Position numbers and translations under genes: made by a program
From: Paenibacillus sp. L3-i20
Lineage (GTDB): Bacteria; Bacillota; Bacilli; Paenibacillales; Paenibacillaceae
Length of the DNA stretch: 64,000 nucleotides
Direction of reading: 5' to 3'
NCBI RefSeq assembly: GCF_022180385.2
Contig: NZ_BQME02000001.1
Location: forward strand, 372,001-436,000
Notes under the pieces: generated by a model
Told to the model about the DNA's origin: nothing
The model's database searches: none
The model's input: the letters and a program-made list of their open reading frames with translations, nothing else
Part shown: positions 46,783-56,148 of the stretch, piece by piece
Layout: the number at the start of each line of letters is the position of its first letter
Numbering within the stretch: the first letter of the stretch is position 1

Positions 46783-47583
46783 TTATTTGCTAATCCAATC
46801 GATAATGATACCAGCGGTTTCTTCAATTGCGCGATTCGTTACATCGATAACGGGACAATTCAATGACTTCATAACAGATGTAGCATAGTCAAGTTCCTCT
46901 AGAATTCGTTCTTGTGATGCATACTGTGCGGAAGAGGGAAGACCAAGTGTCTTCAATCGCTCCGATCGAATACCAAGCAAATGCTCTGGCTGCATAGTAA
47001 GTCCAACTATTAGTCTACCAGGACCCTGCTTCAGTTCAATTGGTGGATTAACCTCAGGCATAAGAGGCAAATTAGCTGTCAGTATACCCTTGTGCGACAA
47101 GAATACACTAAGCGGCGTTTTTGAAGTCCGTGATACCCCAATAAGAACAACTTGTGCTTGAGCTAAACCTCTCGCATCTTTACCATCATCGTACTTCACA
47201 GCAAACTCTATCGCTTCCATGCGTCGATGGTAGGCTTCATCAATTGAATGCAACAATCCCGGCTCTCTCTTTGGAAAACTGCCAAAGGTGTCGACATACG
47301 CTTGCATCATCGGCCCCATAACATCAACAGCTCGTACGTCAAGTCTCACTGCTTCTGCCTTCATCAGTTCACGAAGCTCAGGTTGAACGAGTGTGTAGCT
47401 AATAAAACCTCCTGTTTTCGCTGCTTCGGCGATAATACGAACAATTTCGTCTTCCGAACGAATATGTCCGTATCGCTTAATCTTCACGCTTTCAGAAGGA
47501 AATTGTCTAATCGTCGCCTTAGCTACTGCCTCGGCAGTCTCTCCTACTGCATCGGAGCAAACGTAAATAGTCTGATGTGTCAT
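46783..47583 (-). CDS. Pyruvate, phosphate dikinase regulatory protein (PPSR, YqfL)
   Basis: 266 residues. The DUF299 hallmarks are present: IYVCSDAVGETAE at the start, P-loop GVSRTSKTPLSVFL (about 149–162) and the NLPLMPEV region. The family switches PPDK or PEP synthase off and on through ADP-dependent phosphorylation and Pi-dependent dephosphorylation of a threonine. It overlaps ccpN (ATGA), as ccpN–yqfL are paired in B. subtilis. No PPDK gene is in this window. Confidence 0.9.
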   Translation of the reverse strand: MTHQTIYVCSDAVGETAEAVAKATIRQFPSESVKIKRYGHIRSEDEIVRIIAEAAKTGGFISYTLVQPELRELMKAEAVRLDVRAVDVMGPMMQAYVDTFGSFPKREPGLLHSIDEAYHRRMEAIEFAVKYDDGKDARGLAQAQVVLIGVSRTSKTPLSVFLSHKGILTANLPLMPEVNPPIELKQGPGRLIVGLTMQPEHLLGIRSERLKTLGLPSSAQYASQERILEELDYATSVMKSLNCPVIDVTNRAIEETAGIIIDWISK

Positions 47584-48266
47584 AAATCAGTGTCCCCCAA
47601 TTCCCCTTCTGTTGCGATATCTGCCATAAGCCGAATAATGTTAGATTTCGACACCCATCCCGCAACCTCAGGATATTGCTCAGGAGAAGCGGAAGGAACA
47701 ACGACCGGCAGACAGTCCACTTGATGCTGGGACATCTTTCTCATTGCATCTATTACGGTATTGTCAGGCAAAAGCGTAACAATATTGGGATATCGAGTCA
47801 TAACCATACTAACAGGAATTGAAGCTGCGCCAGCATTGCCTAACGTAATCTTAAGCAGATCCTTCGGCGTAATAATGCCTGCAAAGCGTTTCTCTTCATT
47901 CACAACGAGCAACGTATCAGCGTTTTCCATAAAGAGAGTTATGACCGCATCATGCACAGAGAGAGTCTCCGGAATGTTAACAGGAACACCCAGCACCTCT
48001 TTAACCTTCATGCTGCTGTATCGTTGTAGCGGTTCATGCGTCTGTCGATATGTTTTTCCAAGGAAATATCCCACTTTTGGCTTGGCATCTAGCATTCCTA
48101 GCATAACCAGCAGGGATAAATCCGACCGAAGAGTAGGACGACTTACTCCTAAATATTCAGCTAACTGTTCACCCGTAATTGGCGAATGTTTCTGAACCAG
48201 CTCGATAAGCTCCATTTGTCTTGAAGAAAGCTGAATCGTACTCCCCTCTTTCCTTATATGACTCAT
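47580..48266 (-). CDS. ccpN: CcpN-type repressor with HTH and CBS pair
   Basis: 228 residues. An N-terminal HTH (about 12–65, SPITGEQLAEYLGVSRPTLR) is followed by two CBS domains (about 85–140 and 150–215), which in CcpN sense ADP/ATP. B. subtilis CcpN represses gapB and pckA during glycolysis. No good Shine-Dalgarno precedes ATG 48266, while GAGGGGAG lies inside codons 7–9, so the start is uncertain by a few codons. First gene of the pair with PPSR. Confidence 0.87.
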   Translation of the reverse strand: MSHIRKEGSTIQLSSRQMELIELVQKHSPITGEQLAEYLGVSRPTLRSDLSLLVMLGMLDAKPKVGYFLGKTYRQTHEPLQRYSSMKVKEVLGVPVNIPETLSVHDAVITLFMENADTLLVVNEEKRFAGIITPKDLLKITLGNAGAASIPVSMVMTRYPNIVTLLPDNTVIDAMRKMSQHQVDCLPVVVPSASPEQYPEVAGWVSKSNIIRLMADIATEGELGDTDL

Positions 48267-48399
48267 AAATAAACGTCATACGAACAAATCGCTTTATTTA
48301 AGATATCACAATCATATATAATGTACAATATTGAAATACAAACGCTTTCATTGGTATAACATGACAAGGTAGGGCAGTTAAGGAATATAATTCCCTTCA

Positions 48400-50187
48400 C
48401 TATTTCTTTTCTGTCATTTCCAAGAACAATTGAACATCTTCTTCAGTTAGTGAAACAGCATCTCTCCAGAAGTTTTGTTCTTCGAGATTGACCCCCAAAT
48501 GTTTGCTCGCCAGCTCTTCAACCGTCAATCGTCCTGTGTCACGTAGCAGCGCAACATATTTGTCTGCAAATCCTTCGCCTTTTTTAATCGCCCTTGCATA
48601 TAAACCTGCACTGAACAAATAACCGAACGTATATGGGAAATTGTAGAACGGTACATCCGTCAAATAAAAATGCAGCTTTGATGCCCAGAAATGTGGATGT
48701 GCTTCACCAATCATATTACGGTAAGCTTCCCGTTGTGCGGACTCCATCAGTTCGTTTAATTCTGCAACGGTAACAAGCCCTGCACTTCTGCGCTCATAGA
48801 AACGAGTTTCGAACAGGAATCTTGCATGAATATTCATAAAGAACGCAACGGAGCGTTGGATTTTATCCTCAAGCAGTCCAAGTTTCTCATCTTCATCTGT
48901 AGCTGCTTTCATCGCTCTATCGGATACGATAATTTCTGCGAATGTAGAAGCGGTCTCTGCAACGTTCATCGCATATTCCTGAGACATGGCAGACAGATCA
49001 TTCATGACATGTTGATGATAAGCATGGCCTAATTCATGAGCCAATGTAGAAATATTGGATGCTGTTCCTGAGAAGGTCATGAATATGCGTGTTTGTTCAC
49101 TCTTAGGGAAGGATGTACAAAATCCGCCTGGACGTTTGCCTGAACGGTCTTCGGCTTCAACCCAACCATCTCTGAACGCCATCTCAGAAAACTCAGCAAG
49201 CGCCGGATCAAATGCACGGAATTGCTCCACGATAAAGTCTGCTGCCTCGTCAAAAGGTACTGTTCGCGTAGCTGATCCAATTGGTGCTTCAATATCGTGC
49301 CAGTCCAGCTTCTCCACGCCAAGCAATTGAGCCTTGCGCTCCAAATAAGGAATAAGTGCATTTTTGCCCTCTTCAATTGCTCCCCACATTGCGTTCAGCG
49401 TAGCTTCAGTCATGCGATTAATTTGAAGCGGCTCTTGCAGGACGGAAGACCATCCACGATTTCCATATAGCTTCAACCGGAAGCCGGCAATACGGTTCAA
49501 TGTTTCTGCGCTTAGATCAGCAAGTGCAGACCATTCACGTTCCCACTCTGCAAATGCCGGTTGGCGAATTGAACGATCACCATCAGAAAGTCGATTGCTC
49601 ATCTGACCTGCAGATAATACTTTCTTTTCGCCATTCTGCTCTTCTACATGGAATTCTGCTCTCGATACGATGACGTCATAGTTATTACCCCAGCCATGAT
49701 AACCATCTACTGCAAGATCCCCAACAAGCGCTTCAAGTTCAGGCGCCATCTTCAGTTTAGCGAGATTTCTTCTTTCCTCCAGGTTGAAGGCTATCTCACT
49801 TAAATAGTCATCCTTCATTAATTCATCCCAAGTGGAATCATCAATTTCACGAAGCTCATTATCATATCTCGTCATTGCAGATAAATATTTCGCCGCTATC
49901 GTTTTCACACGATCATCAAGCCCAATAGCAGCGTGATCACGCACATTTTGAGCAATCAAGCACCCAACAAATGATTCAGACTGTCTTAGTGCGAGCAAAA
50001 TAGACTGTGCGATCTCTGTCATTGCTCCAATCCGGTCAGATAATAGACCTTCTTTCTCTTTCATAAGCTCATTAAGACTTTGAATATTTGACTCCATTCC
50101 TGCTAATTCCTCACCAAATGCTTCTGAACTAGATCCACCAGGATAAATAACTTCCAAATCCCATTGTAATGGATATTTGCTTGACAT
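48400..50187 (-). CDS. Oligoendopeptidase F-type M3 metallopeptidase
   Basis: 595 residues from ATG at 50187, with GAGGTG 7 bases upstream; an ATG at 50205 lacks a site. The zinc motif is HELGHAYH (about 380–387), with the third ligand Glu in ETASTFAE. N-terminal helical lobe to about 190. It belongs to the pepF/M3 clade of about 600 residues and degrades peptides in the cytoplasm. Upstream on the same strand lies a terminator-like hairpin (50233–50279). Confidence 0.9.
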   Translation of the reverse strand: MSSKYPLQWDLEVIYPGGSSSEAFGEELAGMESNIQSLNELMKEKEGLLSDRIGAMTEIAQSILLALRQSESFVGCLIAQNVRDHAAIGLDDRVKTIAAKYLSAMTRYDNELREIDDSTWDELMKDDYLSEIAFNLEERRNLAKLKMAPELEALVGDLAVDGYHGWGNNYDVIVSRAEFHVEEQNGEKKVLSAGQMSNRLSDGDRSIRQPAFAEWEREWSALADLSAETLNRIAGFRLKLYGNRGWSSVLQEPLQINRMTEATLNAMWGAIEEGKNALIPYLERKAQLLGVEKLDWHDIEAPIGSATRTVPFDEAADFIVEQFRAFDPALAEFSEMAFRDGWVEAEDRSGKRPGGFCTSFPKSEQTRIFMTFSGTASNISTLAHELGHAYHQHVMNDLSAMSQEYAMNVAETASTFAEIIVSDRAMKAATDEDEKLGLLEDKIQRSVAFFMNIHARFLFETRFYERRSAGLVTVAELNELMESAQREAYRNMIGEAHPHFWASKLHFYLTDVPFYNFPYTFGYLFSAGLYARAIKKGEGFADKYVALLRDTGRLTVEELASKHLGVNLEEQNFWRDAVSLTEEDVQLFLEMTEKK

Positions 50188-50232
50188 TATTTTGCACCTC
50201 ATCATTTCGCATTATTTTTATGTATATACAAC

Positions 50233-50279
50233 AAAAAAACCAAGCGATTACCGCAAATGATTTGCGCAAACCCACTTGG
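50233..50279 (-). terminator. Terminator-like hairpin in the pepF leader
   Basis: CCAAG (50240–50244) pairs with CTTGG (50275–50279), with an inner CGCAA/TTGCG. On the minus strand seven T follow. No minus-strand gene ends here: yycC upstream is on the other strand. So it is either a pepF leader attenuator or the end of a short unannotated RNA. Confidence 0.4.
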
Positions 50280-50290
50280 CGGTGTATAAC
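50262..50290 (+). promoter_or_regulatory. Sigma-A-like promoter of yycC
   Basis: TTGCGC and TATAAC are separated by exactly 17 bases and end 31 bases before the yycC start. It overlaps the hairpin noted at 50233–50279. Confidence 0.5.
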
Positions 50291-50321
50291 TTTATTATAT
50301 CCTGATTGGAGGGACAAAACC

Positions 50322-50489
50322 ATGTCGAAACCTTTGCAAATCTCACCGGAAACAGCTATTAAGTTATCCGAACAATTAAATGTGCCACTTGAGCACCTAA
50401 TGCATATGCCAAAGCATATTTTATTACAGAAGCTTGCTGAACTTGCCAAAAAAGATGCAGCTGCGGAATCGGAGAACAAGGAGTCATGA
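50322..50489 (+). CDS. yycC: YycC-like small protein
   Basis: 55 residues from ATG at 50322 with TGGAGGG upstream. LQISPETAIKLSEQLNVPLE then HLMHMPKHILLQKLAEL is the whole of the YycC family core, found in Bacillales, with no known function. A KKDAAAESENKES tail follows. The stop overlaps the next start as ATGA. Confidence 0.82.
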   Translation: MSKPLQISPETAIKLSEQLNVPLEHLMHMPKHILLQKLAELAKKDAAAESENKES

Positions 50490-50737
50490 TGATCCCTTTC
50501 CAGAATGCATGGCCTTACGAAACAATAATGGGCGATCTTTACGTATCGAGCTGCCCGTTCTGTGACGAAGAAAACGTGCTTCTGCCGTTAAAGAGAACGG
50601 AGCTGCCCGACATTCAAGATGGCAAAAAACGATTGTTGGTACTTCCATGTTGCCATAATAAAATGACTTTAATTGATGCCGACCATGACTATCTTCTTAC
50701 AGATCGTCCATTGAGCAAGCGTACACAATTTAAGTAG
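50486..50737 (+). CDS. Conserved small protein with CPFC and CCH motif
   Basis: 83 residues. The start is one of two adjacent ATGs; AAGGAG is 3 bases from the first and 6 from the second. SSCPFCDEENVLLPLKRTEL and LPCCHNKM suggest a small metal-binding ribbon. Translationally coupled to yycC. Family unknown to me; looks Paenibacillus-specific. Confidence 0.7.
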   Translation: MMIPFQNAWPYETIMGDLYVSSCPFCDEENVLLPLKRTELPDIQDGKKRLLVLPCCHNKMTLIDADHDYLLTDRPLSKRTQFK

Positions 50738-50746
50738 TATTTCATT

Positions 50747-51457
50747 TTATAAGCTGCTTACAATTTGAGAGGAAGAGCTGGACAAGCTTAATCGTCTGGC
50801 TTCCGACTCCTCCCGAATAAGCTGCCACTGTTCTCTGCACGCACGGATCATCGCAGCATCCATAATTTTTTTGTCATTAACGACACGTGAAAACCACTTA
50901 ACTGCTTCTTGATCTTGGCCAATTCTTCTATTTAGTTCCCCTATTAAATACATTAACTTCGCATTATTAAGCGATATGCCTTCTGTTTCAAACACACGAA
51001 TATAAGCTTCTAATGCAAATGTCAAAAATCTTTTTTCTTCTGTTTCATTATTTTCATATCGATACAACCACGCTATATGATGGAGAATACCTGCAATTAC
51101 CCGATCTTTGGCATCAGTTGCTTGTCCAGTCAACAAGGCTAGTTTGTAGCTCATCATCGCTTGCTCCGCCGATCTTTCACCGCTAAAGCTTTGACCTCTC
51201 CAATTTAGACCGATTCGAGTGTTATAACTCTGTTTCTGTGATTCAGTTAAACTAGCAAATCCGTTCTCCGTAGAAGCAAACCCACACTTTGGGCAAATCC
51301 GTACAACATAAAAATCAGGGTTAGTGCCTTTGGAATAATGTCCACAAAAATCAGAATCCACAGCTGTAGCTTTCTTAAAGCTTGGACGTACTCTAGTTGT
51401 AATAAATATCGTTTCACAGCAAATACATGAAATCTTGGATTCATACAGCGGTTCCAT
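50747..51457 (-). CDS. DUF2225 protein
   Basis: 236 residues. The N-terminus has two Cys pairs (CICC near 11 and CPKCGFAS near 57) forming a zinc-ribbon-like head with DFCGHYSKGTNPDFYVV. The rest is helical and TPR-like (about 85–225). This is the layout of DUF2225. Function unknown. ATG at 51457 with AGGAGA upstream; 13 bases after the globin gene, so probably in one operon with it. Confidence 0.8.
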   Translation of the reverse strand: MEPLYESKISCICCETIFITTRVRPSFKKATAVDSDFCGHYSKGTNPDFYVVRICPKCGFASTENGFASLTESQKQSYNTRIGLNWRGQSFSGERSAEQAMMSYKLALLTGQATDAKDRVIAGILHHIAWLYRYENNETEEKRFLTFALEAYIRVFETEGISLNNAKLMYLIGELNRRIGQDQEAVKWFSRVVNDKKIMDAAMIRACREQWQLIREESEARRLSLSSSSSQIVSSL

Positions 51458-51470
51458 AGGCTTACGTCTC

Positions 51471-51857
51471 CTATTCGGTAGTATTAATAAAATGATGAGC
51501 TGGTCCAGATAGTCGGTCCAATATAAACGTCCGAAGCTCTGGTTCTATGCCAATCTCCTCAAGCGCTCTCCTCATACAATCGAGCCAAGCCTCCGCGCGC
51601 TCCGGTGTAATAGGGAACGGCAAATGCCGCGCTCTCATCATCGGATGGCCATGTTCATCAGAATACAGGGATGGACCTCCAAAAAATTGAGTAAGAAACT
51701 GATACTGCCTTTCTATGACAGGATCAATGTCCTCAGGGAACAGCGGACCTAATAGCGGATGCTCTTTCACCTTTGGGTAAAAAGACTCAACTATTGATCT
51801 GAGTACTTCGGCTCCCCCGATTGCTTCGTAGATGCTTATATTCCTATTCATCGTCAT
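51471..51857 (-). CDS. Truncated hemoglobin, group II (trHbO)
   Basis: 128 residues from ATG at 51857, with GGAG 6 bases before it; three neighbouring in-frame ATGs (51869, 51863, 51851) are alternatives. YEAIGGAEVLRSIVESFYPKV gives the B helix with Tyr B10; PLFP, FFGGP and MRARHLPFPITPERAEAWL (proximal His F8 in RARHLPF) follow. It resembles B. subtilis YjbI, a peroxide-active globin linked to Spx. Here it is next to DUF2225 instead of yjbH. Confidence 0.88.
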   Translation of the reverse strand: MTMNRNISIYEAIGGAEVLRSIVESFYPKVKEHPLLGPLFPEDIDPVIERQYQFLTQFFGGPSLYSDEHGHPMMRARHLPFPITPERAEAWLDCMRRALEEIGIEPELRTFILDRLSGPAHHFINTTE

Positions 51858-51904
51858 TTCCATCTCCATTTTGTAGGTATTAAGAATTATATGAGTCAAG
51901 CATT

Positions 51905-51945
51905 TGTAGAATAAAAAAAACGCCCGCATTCATATACGCGGACTT
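51905..51945 (-). terminator. Weak terminator after the 30-residue ORF
   Basis: A short CCGC/GCGG stem (51924–51927 with 51938–51941) is followed on the minus strand by eight T. The stem is weak, but the T-run is good. Confidence 0.4.
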
Positions 51946-51960
51946 TATCTATACATGGTA

Positions 51961-52053
51961 TTAAGCTTTGTACTCCTCTTCTTGCGGTGTTGCAAGGCAC
52001 TCCCTGATGACGTAGATAAAAGCACAGACAAGAATGCCAGCGATAACGCTCAT
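51961..52053 (-). CDS. 30-residue single-pass membrane protein
   Basis: Short ORF from ATG at 52053 with GGAGTG 7 bases upstream. MSVIAGILVCAFIYVIRECL is one membrane helix; the tail ATPQEEEYKA is acidic. It lies between the globin gene and ylbJ. It has the look of a real small protein. Function unknown. Confidence 0.55.
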   Translation of the reverse strand: MSVIAGILVCAFIYVIRECLATPQEEEYKA

Positions 52054-52240
52054 TATCATCACTCCAAGTATGTCAGGATGATTCCATTGTACCATATCCA
52101 AATTCAAAAACTAGTCTGATAGCAGATGATTTTGAAGAAAATGATGCATATCTTCAGCCTATTTTAGTGATGGATGTCCTTCTTCATTCATATAAGTAAT
52201 AGGAGATGTTGTACAAGCAATTGAGTCTAAGGAGGAACCT

Positions 52241-53344
52241 ATGCTGCGCGTATTTTTTCATCCATTATCCATAACGGCATTTGTCGCTTTCTTCATTGCG
52301 CTGCTAATGGCCATATACCCGACTGAAACGTTGCACTCCTCCCTTCGAGGGTTATCCATTTGGTGGGAGGTGTTATTTCCTGCACTTTTCCCGTTCTTTG
52401 TAATATCAGAACTATTATTAGGTTTCGGAATCGTTCATTTTTTTGGTAAATTGCTTGACCCGTTTATGCGTCCCCTATTCCGTTTGCCGGGTATTGGCGG
52501 TTTTGTTGTAACGATGGGATACATATCCGGTTACCCTGTAGGTGCAAGGCTTACTGCGCAGCTGTGGGCGCAGAAACTTATAACCCGTGCAGAAGGAGAA
52601 AGACTAGTCGCATTTACGACAACGTCTGATCCGATCTTTTTAATTGGAGCTGTCTCAGTCGGTTTTTTTCAAAATGTTTCTATCGTTCCTGTGCTTGCTG
52701 CTGCACACTACGGCGGAGGGCTGTTGATTGGATTTTTGATGAGATTCCACGATACCAAATCGGATTCAGAAACCCTTTCCAGAGAAAGAGATGCTCAGCA
52801 TGATAACCAGTCTCGATCCCCAATGCTCAAAGTTAAACGTTTATCACATTCCCGAATCGCTTTAGCACTTAGATCTATGCACGAAGCGAGACTGCTTGAC
52901 GGCAGAAGGCTGGGAAGATTACTTCAAGACTCTGTACAGTCTGCCCTAAAGCTGATGATTGTAGTAGGAGGACTTGTTGTTTTCTTCTCCGTCGTGATGG
53001 AAATGCTGACACATGTCGGGCTTGTAGAACTGCTAACCGAAATGCTGCGATTATTATTCGGAATGTTAGGACTCCCTATCCCGCTCGCTGACGCTGCTAT
53101 ATTCGGACTATTTGAAGTAACACTAGGTGCAAGGGCATCTGGGACAAGTGAAACTTTATTAATGCATGCGGTAGCTATGGCCGCTTGGGTGCTTTCTTGG
53201 AGTGGATTATCCGTGCATGCACAAATAGCCAGCTTACTCAGTCGAACGAATTTGAGGTATGCCCCTTTCCTTATAGCTAGACTGCTGCATGGGTTTATCG
53301 CTATGGGTCTCGTCTATTTGTTATGGGGCTGGCTAGGTCCTTGA
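52241..53344 (+). CDS. ylbJ: Sporulation integral membrane protein YlbJ
   Basis: 367 residues with about eight hydrophobic helices. LSIWWEVLFPALFPFFVISE, GYISGYPVGARLTAQLW, FTTTSDPIFLIGAVSVGFF and EVTLGARASG are YlbJ features of a nucleoside-transporter-like fold. In B. subtilis ylbJ is needed for heat-resistant spores. It carries an insert of about 50 residues (170–220) with basic and Ser-rich sequence. ATG at 52241 with AAGGAGG upstream. Confidence 0.88.
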   Translation: MLRVFFHPLSITAFVAFFIALLMAIYPTETLHSSLRGLSIWWEVLFPALFPFFVISELLLGFGIVHFFGKLLDPFMRPLFRLPGIGGFVVTMGYISGYPVGARLTAQLWAQKLITRAEGERLVAFTTTSDPIFLIGAVSVGFFQNVSIVPVLAAAHYGGGLLIGFLMRFHDTKSDSETLSRERDAQHDNQSRSPMLKVKRLSHSRIALALRSMHEARLLDGRRLGRLLQDSVQSALKLMIVVGGLVVFFSVVMEMLTHVGLVELLTEMLRLLFGMLGLPIPLADAAIFGLFEVTLGARASGTSETLLMHAVAMAAWVLSWSGLSVHAQIASLLSRTNLRYAPFLIARLLHGFIAMGLVYLLWGWLGP

Positions 53345-53434
53345 TCGTGGGTTATAGCGATTCATTGAATTTAGAACGATTTTCCTATATCATCAAAGAT
53401 ACAGAACTGATTGCTCGGAAGGAGAAATACAACT

Positions 53435-54232
53435 TTGAAATATGCCGTTATCGACAGGGGCGACGCTCTGTCCAAATCGTTGGTTCAACAATTTCATTCC
53501 TTAGCAGCAGAACGGGGCTTTATACAGCATGAAACACATCCCGACATTGTCATATCTATTGGTGGTGACGGTACGCTCCTACAGGCTTTTCATAAATATG
53601 TGGATTGTATTGCTGACGTTGGATTTGTAGGTATACATACTGGCCACCTCGGTTTCTATGCCGATTGGAATGCCGATGAGCTGGAAGAGCTGGTTAGATT
53701 AATGGCTGAAGAAACCCCGCGCATGGTCAGATACCCGCTTGCTCAAATCGAAGTTGAAACAAGCACAGAGACACTTCATTACTTGGCACTGAATGAGTTC
53801 ACGCTAAAGGGTGTAGATGGCACTCTTGTAGCTCAGATCGATATTAACGATGAACTCTTCGAAATGTTTCGAGGTGACGGGATCGTTATTTCCACACCAT
53901 CTGGCAGTACTGCCTATAACAAAAGTGTTGGCGGGGCAATCGTACATCCTTCCATTGAATCGCTACAGCTCGCAGAGATCGCATCAATCAACAATCGAGT
54001 TTTCCGTACGTTAGGCTCTTCTGTCTTATTGCCTAAGCATCATCATTGCGACATTTTCTCCAAAAAAGAACAGCGCATTCAACTTTGCATTGATCATGTA
54101 AATATTACACACAGTGACATACGCTCCATCCGTTGCAGCGTCGCTACACGTAAAGTGAGCTTTCCTAGATATCGACCGTTTCCGTTTTGGAACCGTGTAC
54201 GTGAGGCCTTCCTGGACTATGACCCACGTTAA
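53435..54232 (+). CDS. nadK: NAD kinase
   Basis: 265 residues from TTG at 53435, with AAGGAG 11 bases upstream. ATP-grip-like motif SIGGDGTLLQAF (Gly43–Thr47), TGHLGFYADW, LNEFTLKG and GDGIVISTPSGSTAYNKSVGG, the diacylglycerol/NAD-kinase fold. It makes NADP from NAD and ATP. It shares a bidirectional terminator with yutD. Confidence 0.92.
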   Translation: MKYAVIDRGDALSKSLVQQFHSLAAERGFIQHETHPDIVISIGGDGTLLQAFHKYVDCIADVGFVGIHTGHLGFYADWNADELEELVRLMAEETPRMVRYPLAQIEVETSTETLHYLALNEFTLKGVDGTLVAQIDINDELFEMFRGDGIVISTPSGSTAYNKSVGGAIVHPSIESLQLAEIASINNRVFRTLGSSVLLPKHHHCDIFSKKEQRIQLCIDHVNITHSDIRSIRCSVATRKVSFPRYRPFPFWNRVREAFLDYDPR

Positions 54233-54235
54233 TAA

Positions 54236-54288
54236 TAAAAAAGACGCCGGTTCGCTCCAATTAGGAGCGTCCGGCGTCTTTATTATTA
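54236..54288. terminator. Bidirectional terminator between nadK and yutD
   Basis: GACGCCGG (54243–54250) pairs with CCGGCGTC (54271–54278), inner GCTCC/GGAGC, with A-rich and T-rich flanks on both sides. The yutD stop codon (54261) is in its loop. Confidence 0.85.
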
Positions 54289-54944
54289 GAGCTTTTTGTT
54301 GGCTCAGAAGCTGCTGCTGTTTCATTCGCCGCAATCTTCATTGGTTTCTTTCCGCGATGATCGTTGCCACCCCGATGATTTTTGTTGCGATTATTTTGAT
54401 CACGACGACGACCCTCGTTCCCCGCTGGTTTCCCTTGATCCTCCGCAGCCCGCTGATTATTGTGAGCGCTCATGCTGCGATGACGAGTTGAGGAGAAATG
54501 CTCCTTCTGTACAGGTTTAACGTCACCCTCTGCAGGGATATCTTCCAGTGAAGATGATGCGGCAGATTCAGCTGCAGCACGAAGATCGAACCCTTCTAAA
54601 CGTATAACCTCGTCACCCAAGTCCAAGTCAAGATCCATATCATCATCGTTTGGTTCTTTACGTCCGCCAAGTTGTTTCTCCAATATAAAATAAGCACAGC
54701 CGAAATTACAATATTCATTAATATAGTCCGATATAGCAGAGAACGTGCTATCTTTAGTTGCCTTTTGATGGTTATCTTTGAAGAAACCTTTCAAGCGCAA
54801 CTGGTTATAACCCCAGTCACCGATAATGTAATCATAACGCTCAAGTACCTCGCTAAAGCGATTACGAAAGGCTTCTGGATTCCAGCCGCTTCTATTCTCA
54901 TGAACAAGCTCGTACGATTTGCCACCGATATGAATCAAAGCCAT
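54261..54944 (-). CDS. yutD: YutD-family protein with long basic tail
   Basis: 227 residues. Residues 1–95 match YutD/DUF1027: IHIGGKSYELVHENRSGWN, RYDYIIGDWGYNQLRLKGFF and YCNFGCAYFILEK. An Asp-rich stretch follows, then from about 150 a disordered tail rich in R, N, G, K (DQNNRNKNHRGGNDHRGKKP). B. subtilis YutD is about 100 residues, so the second half is an addition that looks like an RNA-binding tail. It lies 24 bases after lipA, in the Bacillus-like cluster with it. ATG at 54944 with GAGGTG upstream. Confidence 0.85.
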   Translation of the reverse strand: MALIHIGGKSYELVHENRSGWNPEAFRNRFSEVLERYDYIIGDWGYNQLRLKGFFKDNHQKATKDSTFSAISDYINEYCNFGCAYFILEKQLGGRKEPNDDDMDLDLDLGDEVIRLEGFDLRAAAESAASSSLEDIPAEGDVKPVQKEHFSSTRHRSMSAHNNQRAAEDQGKPAGNEGRRRDQNNRNKNHRGGNDHRGKKPMKIAANETAAASEPTKSSNNKDAGRS

Positions 54945-54968
54945 AGTTACACCTCACTTGAGCATCAA

Positions 54969-55931
54969 TTACTTAATACTGGCACCGGCACTTGCACATG
55001 AGCCTGAAGACTCCATCTCATAAGCAGCCGTCACCGTATTCAAAGTGTCCGCTTCAATCGCTGCGTGTGCAGAATCCGTTTGCTCATGCGCATGGTATGA
55101 GCTGCGTACAAGCGGTCCAGATTCCACGTGGCGGAAGCCGCGCTTCTTGCCTTCTTCTTTCAATCCAGCAAATTCATCTGGGTGAACGTAACGTACAATT
55201 CGCATATGCTTTGGTGTAGGCTGCAAGTATTGACCAAGTGTCAAAATGTTGACATCTACCGCACGCAAATCATCCATCGCTTGCAAAATTTCATCCCACT
55301 CCTCGCCTACGCCAAGCATAATGCTTGATTTCGTCGGAATTTTCGGTTTCATTTCTTTGGCACGCTTCAAAAGCTCAATTGAACGTTGGTACTTTGCCTT
55401 TGCACGTACACGGTCAGACAGACGCTCAACCGTTTCAATATTATGGTTAAGAATATCTGGGTTCGCATCCATAACAACTTGAAGCGCATCTTTATTGCCC
55501 ATGAAATCCGGTATAAGTACTTCGACACGACAGAATGGAAGGCGCTTACGGATCGCTCTAATTGTAGCAGCGAAGATAGATGCACCGCCATCAGCCAAAT
55601 CATCACGTGCTACTGATGTAACAACGCAATGCTGAAGTCCCATTTGCTCTGCAGCTTCTGCAACACGTTCTGGCTCAGCTGTATCAAGCTCAGTAGGCAT
55701 TCCTGTTTTCACCGCACAGAAACGGCAAGCTCGTGTACAAATATCACCAAGTATCATAAACGTAGCGGTACGATTAGCCCAGCATTCATAAATATTAGGA
55801 CACCGCGCTTCTTCACAGACCGTATGTAGCGTCTTATTGCGCATCATGTCTTTTATCTCGGCATAATTACCGTCTGTTGTTAGTTTTATGCGAAGCCAGT
55901 CAGGCTTTTGAAGCTTCTCACGCTGTTTCAT
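54969..55931 (-). CDS. lipA: Lipoyl synthase
   Basis: 320 residues. The auxiliary cluster cysteines are in [15 protein letters not shown] and the radical-SAM motif is [16 protein letters not shown] and [14 protein letters not shown] are also present, and the Arg-Ser-Ser-Tyr end ([10 protein letters not shown]) is complete. It inserts sulfur into octanoyl groups on E2/GcvH proteins. About 35 residues follow the usual C-terminus. ATG at 55931 with AGGTAATGA upstream. Confidence 0.95.
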   Translation of the reverse strand: MKQREKLQKPDWLRIKLTTDGNYAEIKDMMRNKTLHTVCEEARCPNIYECWANRTATFMILGDICTRACRFCAVKTGMPTELDTAEPERVAEAAEQMGLQHCVVTSVARDDLADGGASIFAATIRAIRKRLPFCRVEVLIPDFMGNKDALQVVMDANPDILNHNIETVERLSDRVRAKAKYQRSIELLKRAKEMKPKIPTKSSIMLGVGEEWDEILQAMDDLRAVDVNILTLGQYLQPTPKHMRIVRYVHPDEFAGLKEEGKKRGFRHVESGPLVRSSYHAHEQTDSAHAAIEADTLNTVTAAYEMESSGSCASAGASIK

Positions 55932-56148
55932 TCATCATTACCTGCTTTCACATTCAGTTATAAGTTTACGGCATTGCCAACATTATAACATGACTATAAC
56001 AGAAAAAGTAATGTCAAGCCCTATAAGGAAGACGCATAATTCATAGTTTATCGGAATGTTTTCTATCGCAATTTGAGATACATGCTTTTAAATGACAAAA
56101 AGTGATAAGGATCGATTGGTAATCCATCCATTTGAGCTAATATTTTAC

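Noticed and set aside
48360-48400. Possible terminator AAGGAATATAATTCCCTT after pepF
   Set aside because: Stem is short and AT-rich with no T-run on the minus strand; too weak to list.
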